Shown here: piece by piece, positions 7,936-18,916 of the stretch
How positions within the stretch are numbered: the stretch's first letter is position 1
Layout of the letters: each line of letters opens with the position of its first letter
Assembly (NCBI GenBank): GCA_040216735.1
Contig: JAVJOO010000004.1
Location: forward strand, 185,396 to 249,395
Direction of reading: 5' to 3'
DNA length: 64,000 nt
From: Alphaproteobacteria bacterium
GTDB taxonomy: Bacteria > Pseudomonadota > Alphaproteobacteria > SHVP01
Translations under genes and position numbers: made by a program
The notes under the pieces: generated by a model
What the model was told of the DNA's origin: nothing
Database searches by the model: none
The model's input: only the letters and a program-made list of their open reading frames with translations

Positions 7936-7964
7936 TTTATAGCGGGCGTTGGGGCCGCTGTCAT
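7936..7964 (-). promoter_or_regulatory. sigma-70-type promoter of the aroG leader
   Basis: The -35 is ATGACA (7964-7959), the spacer is exactly 17 bp and the -10 is TATAAA (7941-7936). Both hexamers match consensus at five of six positions. The A of the leader ATG (7929) is the seventh base after the -10, so transcription should start at or within a base or two of the AUG. It lies 20 bp beyond the recQ stop. Confidence 0.8.
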
Positions 7965-7983
7965 CTCTGGTGCGCGCGGTGGC

Positions 7984-9834
7984 CTAGGCACCGGCTTCAC
8001 CGGCGATCGCCGACAGAAAAGCGGGGCCGAAGTCCTTTAGCTTGGCCGGGCCCACGCCGTTGACTTCGGCCATCGCGTCCAGCGACTCCGGGCGTAGCGC
8101 GCACATGTGCTGCAAGGTCTTGTCCGAAAAAACGACATAGGCCGGAACGCCGCGCACCCGCGCAAGTTCGCGCCGCAACTCTTTGAGACGGGCCAGCAGA
8201 ACAGGATCGATGTCGCCGATGTCGGGGGCCGGCGCTTTCGCTCGTTTCGCGGCGGCGGCGGCGGCGAGGGTGAATCCGGCCGCCTCGTGGTAGGCAAATT
8301 TCTCGTCGTTCTTGAGCACGCGCCGCCCGCGCTCGCTGAGCCGCAGGCCGCCATAGCGGTCGATGTCGATCACGAGATAACCGCCCGCAACCGCTTGACG
8401 GATGAAGGCCTGCCAAAAGGGTTTGGCCCTCGCCGCGCCGACACCGAAGGTCGGCAGCCGGTCGTGACCCAGTTTCGCGATGCGCTCGGACGTCTTGCCC
8501 AACAACACATCGATCAGGTGCGCGGTACCGAATCGCTCACCGGTGCGCAGGACGGCGGAAAACAGCATCTGCGCCTCGGTGGTCCCATCGACCATGTTGG
8601 GCGGGTCCTGGCAGATATCGCAGTTGCCGCAGGGTGCGGTGGTCTCGCCGAAATAGGATAGCAACGTAACCCGGCGGCACTGCGAAGCTTCGCAATAGGC
8701 AAGCAGCGAATCGAGCCGCCGGTGCTCGCGCCGTTTATGGTCGCCGTCCTCGCCGTCCTGTTCAATGAACTGACGGCGCATCCGGATGTCGTCCAATCCG
8801 TACACCATGAAGACGTCGGCGGGCGTCCCGTCGCGCCCCGCGCGGCCGACCTCTTGGTAATACGCTTCCATACTGCCGGGCAGGTTGAGATGAAAGACGA
8901 ACCTGATATCCGGCTTGTCGATACCCATGCCAAACGCGATCGTCGCCACCATCACGACGCCGTCTTCGGCCATGAAGGTTTCTTGGTTTTCCTTGCGCAC
9001 ACTTGCGTCGAGTCCGGCGTGATAGGGCAGGGCTTGCACCCCGGCACTTTCAAGGAGGGTGGCGACTTCCTCCGTCAGTCGTCGGGACAGACAATAAACG
9101 ATCCCGGATTGACCGCGGCGCGAGTCGAGAAAGGCGAGAAGTTGATCGCGCCATTTCGTCTTCGGGGTGACGCCCAGCCACAGGTTCGGTCGATCGAAGC
9201 CCTGGACCACGACCTCCCCACGGCCGCCAAAAAGTTTGTCGGCAATGTCACGTTGGGTGGCGGTATCAGCGGTCGCGGTGAAGCCGGCGATCGTTGCACG
9301 GGGAAACCGTTCCTTGAGGGCCGCAAGCGCGCCGTATTCGGGACGAAAGCTGATCCCCCACTTGGACACGCAATGCGCTTCGTCGATCACGAACATCGCC
9401 GGGTCGAGGCGTTCCAGCGCCGTCAACATCCGCTCGCTCATCAAGCGCTCGGGCGACATGTAGAGCATTCTGGCATTGCCCGCCTCGGCTTCGCGCCAGT
9501 CATCGACATTGTCCTCGCGCGACCGTCCGGAATGAATCCGTGCCGCGGCGACGCCGTTGGCCCGCAACGCTGCAACCTGATCGTCGATCAGTGCCACCAA
9601 AGGCGAGACGACCACCGTCAAGCGCTCCTGAATGAGGGCCGGTACCTGGTAGCACAGCGATTTACCCGCCCCGGTCGGCATCACCGCCAGGACATGCCGA
9701 CCCGCAAGCAACGTTTCCACGATCTCCCGTTGCCCCGGTCGAAAGGATCGGAACCCAAAGGTATCGCGCAGGATGTCGTCAGGACTAGCGGCAGGCACAG
9801 GCGGTCCGTTGAAGCATGGACGGGTTTCTAGCAC
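7984..9834 (-). CDS. recQ: ATP-dependent DNA helicase RecQ
   Basis: 3'-5' helicase of recombination and replication-fork repair, about 616 residues. The order is Walker A MPTGAGKSLCYQ, DEAH box VIDEAHCVSKWG, helicase motif VI region YYQEVGRAGRDG, a zinc-binding cysteine cluster (CEASQCRRVTLLSYFGE then CGNCDIC), a winged helix and a C-terminal HRDC domain. The start is uncertain: GTG 9834 gives a short extra tail before the conserved FGFRSFRPGQ, and an in-frame GTG at 9798 is an alternative. It lies 45 bp downstream of the transglutaminase gene and may be in its operon. Confidence 0.94.
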   Translation of the reverse strand: MLETRPCFNGPPVPAASPDDILRDTFGFRSFRPGQREIVETLLAGRHVLAVMPTGAGKSLCYQVPALIQERLTVVVSPLVALIDDQVAALRANGVAAARIHSGRSREDNVDDWREAEAGNARMLYMSPERLMSERMLTALERLDPAMFVIDEAHCVSKWGISFRPEYGALAALKERFPRATIAGFTATADTATQRDIADKLFGGRGEVVVQGFDRPNLWLGVTPKTKWRDQLLAFLDSRRGQSGIVYCLSRRLTEEVATLLESAGVQALPYHAGLDASVRKENQETFMAEDGVVMVATIAFGMGIDKPDIRFVFHLNLPGSMEAYYQEVGRAGRDGTPADVFMVYGLDDIRMRRQFIEQDGEDGDHKRREHRRLDSLLAYCEASQCRRVTLLSYFGETTAPCGNCDICQDPPNMVDGTTEAQMLFSAVLRTGERFGTAHLIDVLLGKTSERIAKLGHDRLPTFGVGAARAKPFWQAFIRQAVAGGYLVIDIDRYGGLRLSERGRRVLKNDEKFAYHEAAGFTLAAAAAAKRAKAPAPDIGDIDPVLLARLKELRRELARVRGVPAYVVFSDKTLQHMCALRPESLDAMAEVNGVGPAKLKDFGPAFLSAIAGEAGA

Positions 9835-9879
9835 ACCTGGGCCGAGTGCGCCGTCAGCGGGGTCTTTCGTGGATTGCGA

Positions 9880-12800
9880 TCAGGACCACCGCAGGTCGAG
9901 CGTGTAGGGGAACTCCGGTCGTACGGTCTTGCGAGGCGCCGGGCTCGTACCCGGGGTGTGTCCCTCGGTGAAAAACCGGGCTAGACGCCGACTCTCTGCC
10001 TCGTAGGAGTTGACCGGAAATGTCTCGTAGTTGCGCCCGCCGGGATGGGCGACGTGATAGGTACATCCGCCCACGGCCCGCCCGGTCCACCGGTCATAAA
10101 TGTCAAAGACCAGTGGTGCATCGACGTCGATCGAAGGGTGCAAACTCGACGACGGTTTCCAGGCGCGGTACCGCACTCCCGCGACCTGCTCGCCCGCAAC
10201 GCCGGTCTCTCGCATCGGAACTTCGCACCCGTTGCAGGCAATGGCATAACGATCGCCCGACATCCCGGTGGCCCGTACCTGTAGTCGTTCAACCGACGAG
10301 TCGACATAGCGCACGGTGCCGCCGACGGAACCTTCCTCACCCAAGACATGCCAAGGTTCCAAGGCCTGGCGCAGTTCCAATTCGATGTCGCGGTAGCGCA
10401 CTGCGCCGTAGCGGGGAAAACGAAACTCGTAGTGCGGCGCGAACCACTCTTCGTCCATCGCGTAGCCCGCGCTTTGCATGCCGGTAACCACGTCGCGCAG
10501 ATCCTCCCGCACGTAATGCGGCAGCATGAATCGATCATGCAGTTCTGTCCCCCACCGAACCAAATTGCCGGTGTAAGGTTCGCGCCAGAACCGCGCGACC
10601 AGCGCACGCAACATCAACTGCTGGACCAGACTCATCCGGGCATGCGGTGGCATCTCGAAGGCGCGGAACTCGACCAGTCCAAGTCGGCCGGTAGGGCCGT
10701 CGGGCGAGTACAACTTGTCGATGCAAATCTCGGAACGGTGCGTGTTCCCGCTCACGTCGGTGAGCAGGTTACGGAAAATGCGGTCGACCACCCAAGGCGC
10801 CACGTTGTCGGCATCCATCGACGGAACCTGGGTGAACGCCAGTTCCAGTTCATGCAACGTATCATGCCGGGCTTCGTCGACACGCGGTGCCTGACTGGTC
10901 GGTCCGATGAAGAGGCCTGAGAACAGATAGGAAAGAGACGGGTGATGCTGCCAATAGGTCAGCAAACTGCGCAGCAAGTCCGGCCGCCGCAGGAAGGGGC
11001 TATCGGCGGGGTCCGCTGCGCCAAGAACGACATGGTTGCCGCCGCCGGTCCCGGTGTGGCGGCCGTCGATCATGAATTTCTCGGTCCCGAGCCGGGACAG
11101 GCGCGCCTCTTCGTAAAGCCCCTCCGTGATGGCCTGCATTTCTTGCCAATTACCCGCGGGCTGCACATTGACCTCGATAACGCCCGGATCGGGGGTAACC
11201 TTGATCACGTTCAAGCGGTGGTCTGTCGGCGGCACATATCCTTCCATTCGGATTGGCAGGACGCTTTCTTCGGCGGCATCCTCAACAGCGGCGACAAGGT
11301 CGAGATAGTCCTCCACCGACTCGACCGGCGGCATGAACACCCACAGATAGCCGCCGCGCGGTTCGACGGTCATGGCGGCGCGTACAATGCGTCCGTCACC
11401 ACCCTTCGCGTTTTGCCCTACGACGGTTTGGCGCACGGCGTTGGGGTCGCCGTTCTTGCGCAGGAATGGTTGCCGCTGGGGATTGGTATCGGGTAACGGA
11501 CCGCGGGCCGCAAAGGGGTCGGTCGGGACTATGTAGGGATAGTTGACCGGGGGGACGTAAGGCAGCGACGGGAGCGGCAGGCGCAAGCCCATGGGCGAAT
11601 CGCCAGGCAACAAGTAAAGGTGCTTGGCCCGCGTCGACCACGCCTGGCTGTACCAGCGCGACCCAGCCTTGGATTGCCAACGCTGCACCGGCAGGACGTA
11701 CCCGGTAGGCCGGCTCAGACCGCGCTCGAAGACCTGGGCCAAGCGCTGCCGCGCCATCGGATCGTCGAGCTTATTACTGCCCGGGTCTAGGTTCTCGGGC
11801 AGCTTGCGTTCTTGATCGACGAAGTGCCACGGATCCTCGTAAGCGGGGGTGATGGCGCCGGGCCCGATTTCGAGACGCGCTGCGATGCTCTGGGCGAATT
11901 TTCGTGCGTCGTTGTCGTTTGGCGGCGTCGCCTTCGACGAAATCGCAATCAATTCGTCGTGGCGCCACACCGGTTTGCCGTCGGCGCGCCAATAGAGCGA
12001 ATAGGCCCAGCGCGGCAGTTGTTCGCCGGGGTACCATTTACCCAGACCGAAGTGAATGAATCCGTTCGGCGCGTATCGTGCTTTCAGGCGTCCGATGAGA
12101 TCGGCGGCCCGTGCCTCCTTAGTTGGGCCGATCGCGGCCGTGTTCCACTCCTCTTCGTCAGGGTGGTCGATGGAAACGAAGGTCGGTTCGCCGCCGATCG
12201 TCAAACGGACGTCGTGCTCGGTCAGATCGGCGTCGATCTTTTCGGCAAAACGCTCGACCGCCTGCCACTGCTCTTCGCTATAGGGTTTGGTCACGCGCGC
12301 CGTTTCGAAAACGCGAGTCACCTTCATGTCGTGGCTGAACGTCGTCTCGGCGTATTCGAGGGCGCCGCTGATCGGCGCGGCGCTGGACGGATGCGGTGTG
12401 CAGGCGAGGGGAATATGGCCCTCGCCTGCAAACAACCCCGACGTCGGGTCGAGGCCAACCCAACCGGCGCCAGGCAGGAAGACCTCAACCCAGGCATGCA
12501 AGTCGGTGAAATCGCGATCGGTGCCTGACGGTCCGTCGAGGGATTTAACGTCTGCGACAAGTTGAATGAGGTAGCCCGAGACGAACCGCGCCGCGAGGCC
12601 GAAGTGGCGGAGAATTTGAACCAGCAACCAGCTCGAATCGCGGCACGAACCGCGCGCGATCTGCAGCGTCTCCTCCGGGGTTTGGACACCGGGCTCCATG
12701 CGGATGACATAGTCGACCGATTCTCGAAGTTTTTGATTGAGCGCGACTAGGAAGTCGACCGTCGGGACGTCCTTTGGTTTGGGATAGCGGGCAAGCCAAT

Positions 12801-13185
12801 CCTTGAGGAGCGGGCCGGGGGCCGCCTTCTCCAGGAACGGTTTGAGGTCTTGCGCGAGGTCCGCGTCGTAGGAGAAGGGGAACGTTTCGGCGGCGGGTTC
12901 CAAGAAGAAGTCGAACGGGTTGAATACGACCATGTCGGCGACAAGGTCGACTTCGACCGAAAACTTCCGAACCTTTTCCGGGAAAACCACGCGCGCCAGG
13001 TAGTTGCCGAACGGGTCTTGCTGCCAGTTCAGGAAATGCCCCGAGGGCTCGATCTTCAGCGCATAGCTCTCGATCGGTGTGCGGCTATGCGGTGCCGGGC
13101 GTAGCCGAATAACTTGCGGTCCCATCTCGACCGAACGGTCGTAGTCGTAGAGGGTCTTATGATTGAGTGCGATATGGATGGTCAT
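9880..13185 (-). CDS. transglutaminase-like protease fused to DUF2126 amidoligase-like domain
   Basis: Very large two-part protein of 1101 residues. Residues 1-300 carry a bacterial transglutaminase N-terminal region and a core with the thiol triad: Cys in RGSCRDSSWLL, His in DLHAWVEVFLPG and Asp in GLDPTSG. The remaining 750 or so residues match the DUF2126 region usually fused to such cores, with conserved stretches such as LTIGGEPTFVSID and FRAFEMPPHARMSLVQ. DUF2126 has been proposed to be an amidoligase for peptide modification or tagging; that is family knowledge and has not been tested here. It is divergent from Anbu, whose loci often include transglutaminase-like genes. Confidence 0.9.
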   Translation of the reverse strand: MTIHIALNHKTLYDYDRSVEMGPQVIRLRPAPHSRTPIESYALKIEPSGHFLNWQQDPFGNYLARVVFPEKVRKFSVEVDLVADMVVFNPFDFFLEPAAETFPFSYDADLAQDLKPFLEKAAPGPLLKDWLARYPKPKDVPTVDFLVALNQKLRESVDYVIRMEPGVQTPEETLQIARGSCRDSSWLLVQILRHFGLAARFVSGYLIQLVADVKSLDGPSGTDRDFTDLHAWVEVFLPGAGWVGLDPTSGLFAGEGHIPLACTPHPSSAAPISGALEYAETTFSHDMKVTRVFETARVTKPYSEEQWQAVERFAEKIDADLTEHDVRLTIGGEPTFVSIDHPDEEEWNTAAIGPTKEARAADLIGRLKARYAPNGFIHFGLGKWYPGEQLPRWAYSLYWRADGKPVWRHDELIAISSKATPPNDNDARKFAQSIAARLEIGPGAITPAYEDPWHFVDQERKLPENLDPGSNKLDDPMARQRLAQVFERGLSRPTGYVLPVQRWQSKAGSRWYSQAWSTRAKHLYLLPGDSPMGLRLPLPSLPYVPPVNYPYIVPTDPFAARGPLPDTNPQRQPFLRKNGDPNAVRQTVVGQNAKGGDGRIVRAAMTVEPRGGYLWVFMPPVESVEDYLDLVAAVEDAAEESVLPIRMEGYVPPTDHRLNVIKVTPDPGVIEVNVQPAGNWQEMQAITEGLYEEARLSRLGTEKFMIDGRHTGTGGGNHVVLGAADPADSPFLRRPDLLRSLLTYWQHHPSLSYLFSGLFIGPTSQAPRVDEARHDTLHELELAFTQVPSMDADNVAPWVVDRIFRNLLTDVSGNTHRSEICIDKLYSPDGPTGRLGLVEFRAFEMPPHARMSLVQQLMLRALVARFWREPYTGNLVRWGTELHDRFMLPHYVREDLRDVVTGMQSAGYAMDEEWFAPHYEFRFPRYGAVRYRDIELELRQALEPWHVLGEEGSVGGTVRYVDSSVERLQVRATGMSGDRYAIACNGCEVPMRETGVAGEQVAGVRYRAWKPSSSLHPSIDVDAPLVFDIYDRWTGRAVGGCTYHVAHPGGRNYETFPVNSYEAESRRLARFFTEGHTPGTSPAPRKTVRPEFPYTLDLRWS

Positions 13186-13574
13186 GGCACAGGAATCCCG
13201 TACAAAATCTCGGTTTCGTTGGGGCGGGTTGCTCGCAATCGTTGAGGAAGCAACTCTCTAGGGTACGATCCGCTTGGCCCTACTGGGTCATATGGACCCT
13301 ACTGGGCCATATAGACCCTTTCTGCTATATGCCTACGTGACGTCACTGGCGTCTAGGTGTTCTTTTTTGTCGAGCGTCCCCTGGATCCGGCGGATTTTGA
13401 GATACCGGCTACCTTCCTGCGCTGTGTTGCGTGCCCAAGGGGCCCGGTCGCCTGACGAAACTCATTTTGCTGGCGTTCGGAAAGGTCTAGAACACGCTTC
13501 GAAGGGTCGGCGAGTTCCGTCGTGCCTAATGAACGACGCCGCTATGCGGCGAAGACTACGAAACCGGAGTTCGA
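13186..13574. other. divergent intergenic region between the DUF2126 gene and anbu
   Basis: This stretch of 389 bases has no convincing gene. It holds two tandem 19-bp repeats (13278-13315), a perfect 10-bp palindrome GTGACGTCAC (13337-13346) and a small hairpin CGCCGC-TAT-GCGGCG (13537-13551) just before anbu. It must carry the promoters of both divergent genes, but I could not assign hexamers with confidence. Confidence 0.7.
13278..13315. repeat. two tandem 19-bp repeats in a divergent promoter region
   Basis: Two adjacent copies of CCCTACTGGGyCATATrGA, identical at 17 of 19 positions. Each includes a near-palindrome around CATAT flanked by GGG and CCC. Two imperfect dyads spaced about two helical turns apart suggest a regulator or nucleoid-protein binding site. 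Confidence 0.75.
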
Positions 13575-14342
13575 ATGACCTATTGCGTAGGCTTGCTGCT
13601 CAACGAAGGTTTGGTGATGCTGTCCGATTCGCGCACCAACGCGGGCGTCGACTACATTTCCACATATTCAAAGCTGACGGTGTGGGAAACGCCGGGAGAA
13701 CGGGCGGTCGCGCTCTCCACAGCCGGCAACCTCTCGATTTCCCAGAATGTCGTGACGATGCTCGATGAGGGGCTTCCGGACGCGAGCGGGAAGCTTGTCA
13801 GCATGCGCACTGTCGAATCCATGACCGAAGCGGCTCGTCTGGTCGGTCGCGCAATCCGCGAGGTCGAACGCCTCGAAGGACCCAATATGCGCCAAGCCGG
13901 CGTCGGCTTCGACGTGAGCTTCATCCTCGGCGGTCAGATCAACGGACGCCAACTGCGGATGTTTCTCTTCTATACGGCGGGCAACTATATCGAGGCCTCG
14001 ACGGAATCGCCCTTTTTCCAAATCGGCGAACTCAAGTACGGCAAGCCAATTCTCGATCGCATCGTCAATTTCGAGACCTCGCTTGAGGACGCGACGAAAT
14101 GCGCGTTGATCTCGATGGATTCGACCATTCGGTCCAACATCTCCGTCGGTCTGCCGCTCGACTTGCTGGTGTTCCGTCGCAATGCGGCGGACATCGAAAC
14201 CCTGCGTGTGATTCCGGTGGACGACCCTTACTTCAAAACCGTTTCTGAAGGCTGGTCCAGCGGCCTTCGAGAAGCCTTCGAGAAAATCCCAGCCCCCCAA
14301 TGGGGTGAATCGTCCGGCCCTGTCGTTACGCTCGTTAGCTAG
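13575..14342 (+). CDS. Anbu (bacterial proteasome homologue) peptidase
   Basis: N-terminal-nucleophile hydrolase of the Anbu family, 255 residues. It begins MTYCVGLLLNEGLVMLSDS; Thr2 becomes the nucleophile after Met removal, with no propeptide. Asp in LSDSRTNAG and Lys in YSKLTVWE fit the proteasome-type catalytic set. Other conserved patches are STAGNLSISQ, GVGFDVSFILGGQ and IGELKYGKPILDR. Known Anbu assembles into open helical or ring oligomers and sits beside transglutaminase, alpha-E and ATP-grasp genes. Here only the divergent transglutaminase/DUF2126 gene is present. Cellular substrates are unknown. Confidence 0.9.
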   Translation: MTYCVGLLLNEGLVMLSDSRTNAGVDYISTYSKLTVWETPGERAVALSTAGNLSISQNVVTMLDEGLPDASGKLVSMRTVESMTEAARLVGRAIREVERLEGPNMRQAGVGFDVSFILGGQINGRQLRMFLFYTAGNYIEASTESPFFQIGELKYGKPILDRIVNFETSLEDATKCALISMDSTIRSNISVGLPLDLLVFRRNAADIETLRVIPVDDPYFKTVSEGWSSGLREAFEKIPAPQWGESSGPVVTLVS

Positions 14343-14641
14343 CCGCAGGTCGCCGACTCGGCGACAACGGGCAGGCGAGAACGGTTTCGTTCCAAGCGAC
14401 ACTCGGGGGTCTTGCAGGAATCGCCCAGGCCAATGCCAAACAAGCCCGCGATGGCCTGGACCTAGCATTGCTCTGGGGGACGTTGGTCGCTCAGTGCGAT
14501 GCCACTCTTCCGTCGCTGGGGCCCACGTGTCGAGTGGGTCGGCCCGCGCTATCCCATTAAAGCTTTTCAGGTCTATCCTTGGCTCACATGGCGTGCCGAA
14601 CCTTAGAGCGGCGACGAAATGAATATGGAGGCCTTACCCCG
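14343..14641. other. intergenic region downstream of anbu
   Basis: About 300 bases without a supported gene. A short hairpin GTCGCC-GACTC-GGCGAC lies just after the anbu stop and may act as a weak terminator. The 3' end carries GGAGG (14627-14631), the ribosome site of the next gene. I see nothing else that can be named. Confidence 0.5.
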
Positions 14642-15373
14642 ATGAGCTCTGTGACACTTTCCTACAGCGATGGTAAGCCAGCGACCACAGGGGTCGAGGC
14701 CGTCGGTGCGGTTCTGCGAACCATCGGGGTTAACGTCGACACTATGCCCCTGCCAAAAGAAGCCGCATCAATTCTCAAAGCGTCGCAATCCCGCGCGGTG
14801 ACAGACGCGGAAATCGCGACGCTGCTGTCGATTTTTTCGCTGCATCGCGGCGAATTGCTTGACGAGATTCGCAAAGCCGGTCGAGAGCCGGCGGCACCTC
14901 GCGGCGGGTTCCTGTCGATATCGGAAATCGATGTGCCGCCGTATCCAAAAGTCTACGACACCAAGGCAATGACCCCGGACGTGAAGGTTTTCCTCCAGGG
15001 GAAATTCGGCAAGCTGCACGTCAACAGCGCCGAGAACGGCGTGGGCATTGACGAGGTCATGACCTTCGTATCGGGCGGTCCCTGGACGTGGTTCTTCGTC
15101 TTGCCCGATCAGGTGATCGGAAAACTAACCCTGGGACATGTCGGATTGGACGGGCCGGGTTGGCGGATTAGTTATCCCGGCCTGGGCCCCCACGGCGCCT
15201 TTCTCGATTCGGACTACGGCTTGGTCGTCGCCCACGCCCATGGGCCGGAAACCTTCGTCATGCGCTACGAGGAACCCAGTGTCGATGGCGCCGAGTTGCT
15301 GGGCACCAATTCATGGATCGATTTTTCCGGGAAGACGCCGAAGGTGCTCGCGCGCCCGCCGGAAACCGCCTGA
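14642..15373 (+). CDS. hypothetical protein, paired with a DUF1445 gene
   Basis: A protein of 243 residues that I do not recognise. ATG 14642 has GGAGG 10 bp upstream. The first 95 residues look helical (EAASILKASQSRAVTDAE, then FSLHRGELLDEIRKAG). The rest is rich in beta-type and aromatic segments: GGPWTWFFVLPDQVIGKL, GWRISYPGLGPHGAF and VVAHAHGPETF. There is no signal peptide and no membrane segment. It precedes the DUF1445 gene by 11 bp and is probably co-translated, so a role linked to that enzyme is the best guess. Confidence 0.75.
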   Translation: MSSVTLSYSDGKPATTGVEAVGAVLRTIGVNVDTMPLPKEAASILKASQSRAVTDAEIATLLSIFSLHRGELLDEIRKAGREPAAPRGGFLSISEIDVPPYPKVYDTKAMTPDVKVFLQGKFGKLHVNSAENGVGIDEVMTFVSGGPWTWFFVLPDQVIGKLTLGHVGLDGPGWRISYPGLGPHGAFLDSDYGLVVAHAHGPETFVMRYEEPSVDGAELLGTNSWIDFSGKTPKVLARPPETA

Positions 15374-15384
15374 GCGGAGGGGAC

Positions 15385-16212
15385 ATGACCGACACCAAGG
15401 TCGCGCACGGCGGCGGCAGCCTTTTCGAGGACCTGCGGCATGCGCCGATGGACGCGGTGCGCGCGGCGATCCGCTCGGGCGCCTATCGTGGGCACACGGC
15501 CGGCATCGGGCTGGGGCGTCTGCAGGGAAATCTTGCGATCCTTCCCGCCGATTACGCGCTCGATTTCTTCCGTTTTTGTCAGCGCAACCCCAAGCCCTGT
15601 CCGTTGGTCGGAGTTTCGGACACCGGCGATCCCATGATGCACACGCTGGGCGACGACATCGACATTCGCCGCGATGTGCCGCTCTACAACATCTACCTGG
15701 ATGGGCAGTTGGAGCGACAAGCGACCGATATTGACGATCTGTGGCGCGACGACCTTGTCGCCTTTGTGCTCGGATGTTCCTTCACCTTCGAACAGGCGCT
15801 TTTGGCCGAGGGCATACGCCTCGCCCACATCGAAGACAACAAGACCGTGGCGATGTATCGAACCTCGATAGAGACGCAGCCCGCCGGACCGTTCCGCGGA
15901 CCGGTCGTCGTCTCGATGCGTCCCATGCGCGCGGCCGAAGCGATCCGGGCCGCGGTGATCACCGCACGCTTTCCCCACGCCCATGGTGCGCCACTTCACA
16001 TCGGCGACCCCGTCGAAATCGGGATACGAAACCTATCGGAACCGGATTGGGGCGATCCTCCCGTCCTGGAAGACGGTCAAGTGCCGGTTTTTTGGGCCTG
16101 CGGTGTAACCCCCCAGGCGGCCGTTCAGGTGGCGAAGCCCTCGCTGTGCATCACCCACGCGCCGGGCGCGATGTTGATCACGGATGTGCTGGACCGCGGC
16201 CCCGGAACCTGA
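15385..16212 (+). CDS. DUF1445 / D-glutamate cyclase-like (putative hydro-lyase) protein
   Basis: The protein has 275 residues with the signatures of the YcsI/DUF1445 family: VGVSDTGDPMMHTLGDDIDI, DLVAFVLGCSFTFEQALL, VVSMRPM, FPHAHGAPLHIGDP and PVFWACGVTPQAAV. Close families include mammalian D-glutamate cyclase and proteins annotated as putative hydro-lyases; the bacterial substrate is usually unknown. ATG 15385 follows GGAGGGG by 4 bp and the length is close to the family norm of about 265. It forms an operon with the preceding unknown gene. Confidence 0.9.
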   Translation: MTDTKVAHGGGSLFEDLRHAPMDAVRAAIRSGAYRGHTAGIGLGRLQGNLAILPADYALDFFRFCQRNPKPCPLVGVSDTGDPMMHTLGDDIDIRRDVPLYNIYLDGQLERQATDIDDLWRDDLVAFVLGCSFTFEQALLAEGIRLAHIEDNKTVAMYRTSIETQPAGPFRGPVVVSMRPMRAAEAIRAAVITARFPHAHGAPLHIGDPVEIGIRNLSEPDWGDPPVLEDGQVPVFWACGVTPQAAVQVAKPSLCITHAPGAMLITDVLDRGPGT

Positions 16213-16252
16213 TCTGGGCCAAGGGGCCTTGCGCTTCAGAAAGCGGATACCC

Positions 16253-18554
<2,302 letters not shown>

Positions 18555-18598
18555 GAGACCGCACACCAGGTTGTTGAGTCAAAGGCAGCAACAGGAAG

Positions 18599-18630
18599 GC
18601 GCGGTGGGGGCGTCAAAGCCCCCGCCGCGC
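18599..18630 (+). terminator. GC-rich hairpin after katG
   Basis: GCGCGGTGGGGGC (18599-18611), a 6-base loop GTCAAA, then GCCCCCGCCGCGC (18618-18630). The stem has 13 pairs with one G-U. There is no U tract, so it is either a mRNA-stabilising 3' end or a factor-assisted terminator. Confidence 0.5.
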
Positions 18631-18661
18631 GACTCAACTCAACCCGCGATCACAGTCCAAC

Positions 18662-18693
18662 GAAAAAGGGGCTAGGCCTAAGGCCTAACCCCT
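18662..18693 (-). terminator. intrinsic terminator of tRNA-Asn
   Basis: In transcript direction AGGGGTTAGGCC, loop TTA, GGCCTAGCCCCT followed by five U in total. The stem has twelve pairs including one G-U, and starts about 10 bases after the tRNA CCA end. Confidence 0.85.
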
Positions 18694-18703
18694 TGATCTA
18701 AAC

Positions 18704-18779
18704 TGGCTCCCCGGGCCGGACTCGAACCAGCGACAAAGCGGTTAACAGCCGCTTGCTCTACCAACTGAGCTACCGGGGA
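18704..18779 (-). tRNA. tRNA-Asn(GTT)
   Basis: Complete cloverleaf of 76 bases including an encoded CCA. The acceptor stem is TCCCCGG with CCGGGGA, discriminator G. The D-arm is GCTCAGTTGGTAGAGC. The anticodon loop CTGTTAACC gives anticodon GTT. The T-arm has GGTTCGAGTCC. A terminator follows directly, so it is transcribed as a single unit. Confidence 0.96.
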
Positions 18780-18916
18780 TCGGTGGGCGTGCTATAGCAA
18801 ATCGATTGGGGCTTCGCCAGCCAAAAGCCCATTCGGGCCGCGGCCTTTTACCGCGCGGTTGGCTCCCCCATAATCGTGGGCGCGTTGCGCACGACATTCA
18901 CCAGAGGAAGGGCGCC

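Noticed and set aside
13274-13768. A 164-codon plus-strand frame overlapping the anbu start
   Set aside because: It starts in the divergent promoter region, covers the tandem repeats and conflicts with the clear Anbu N-terminus.
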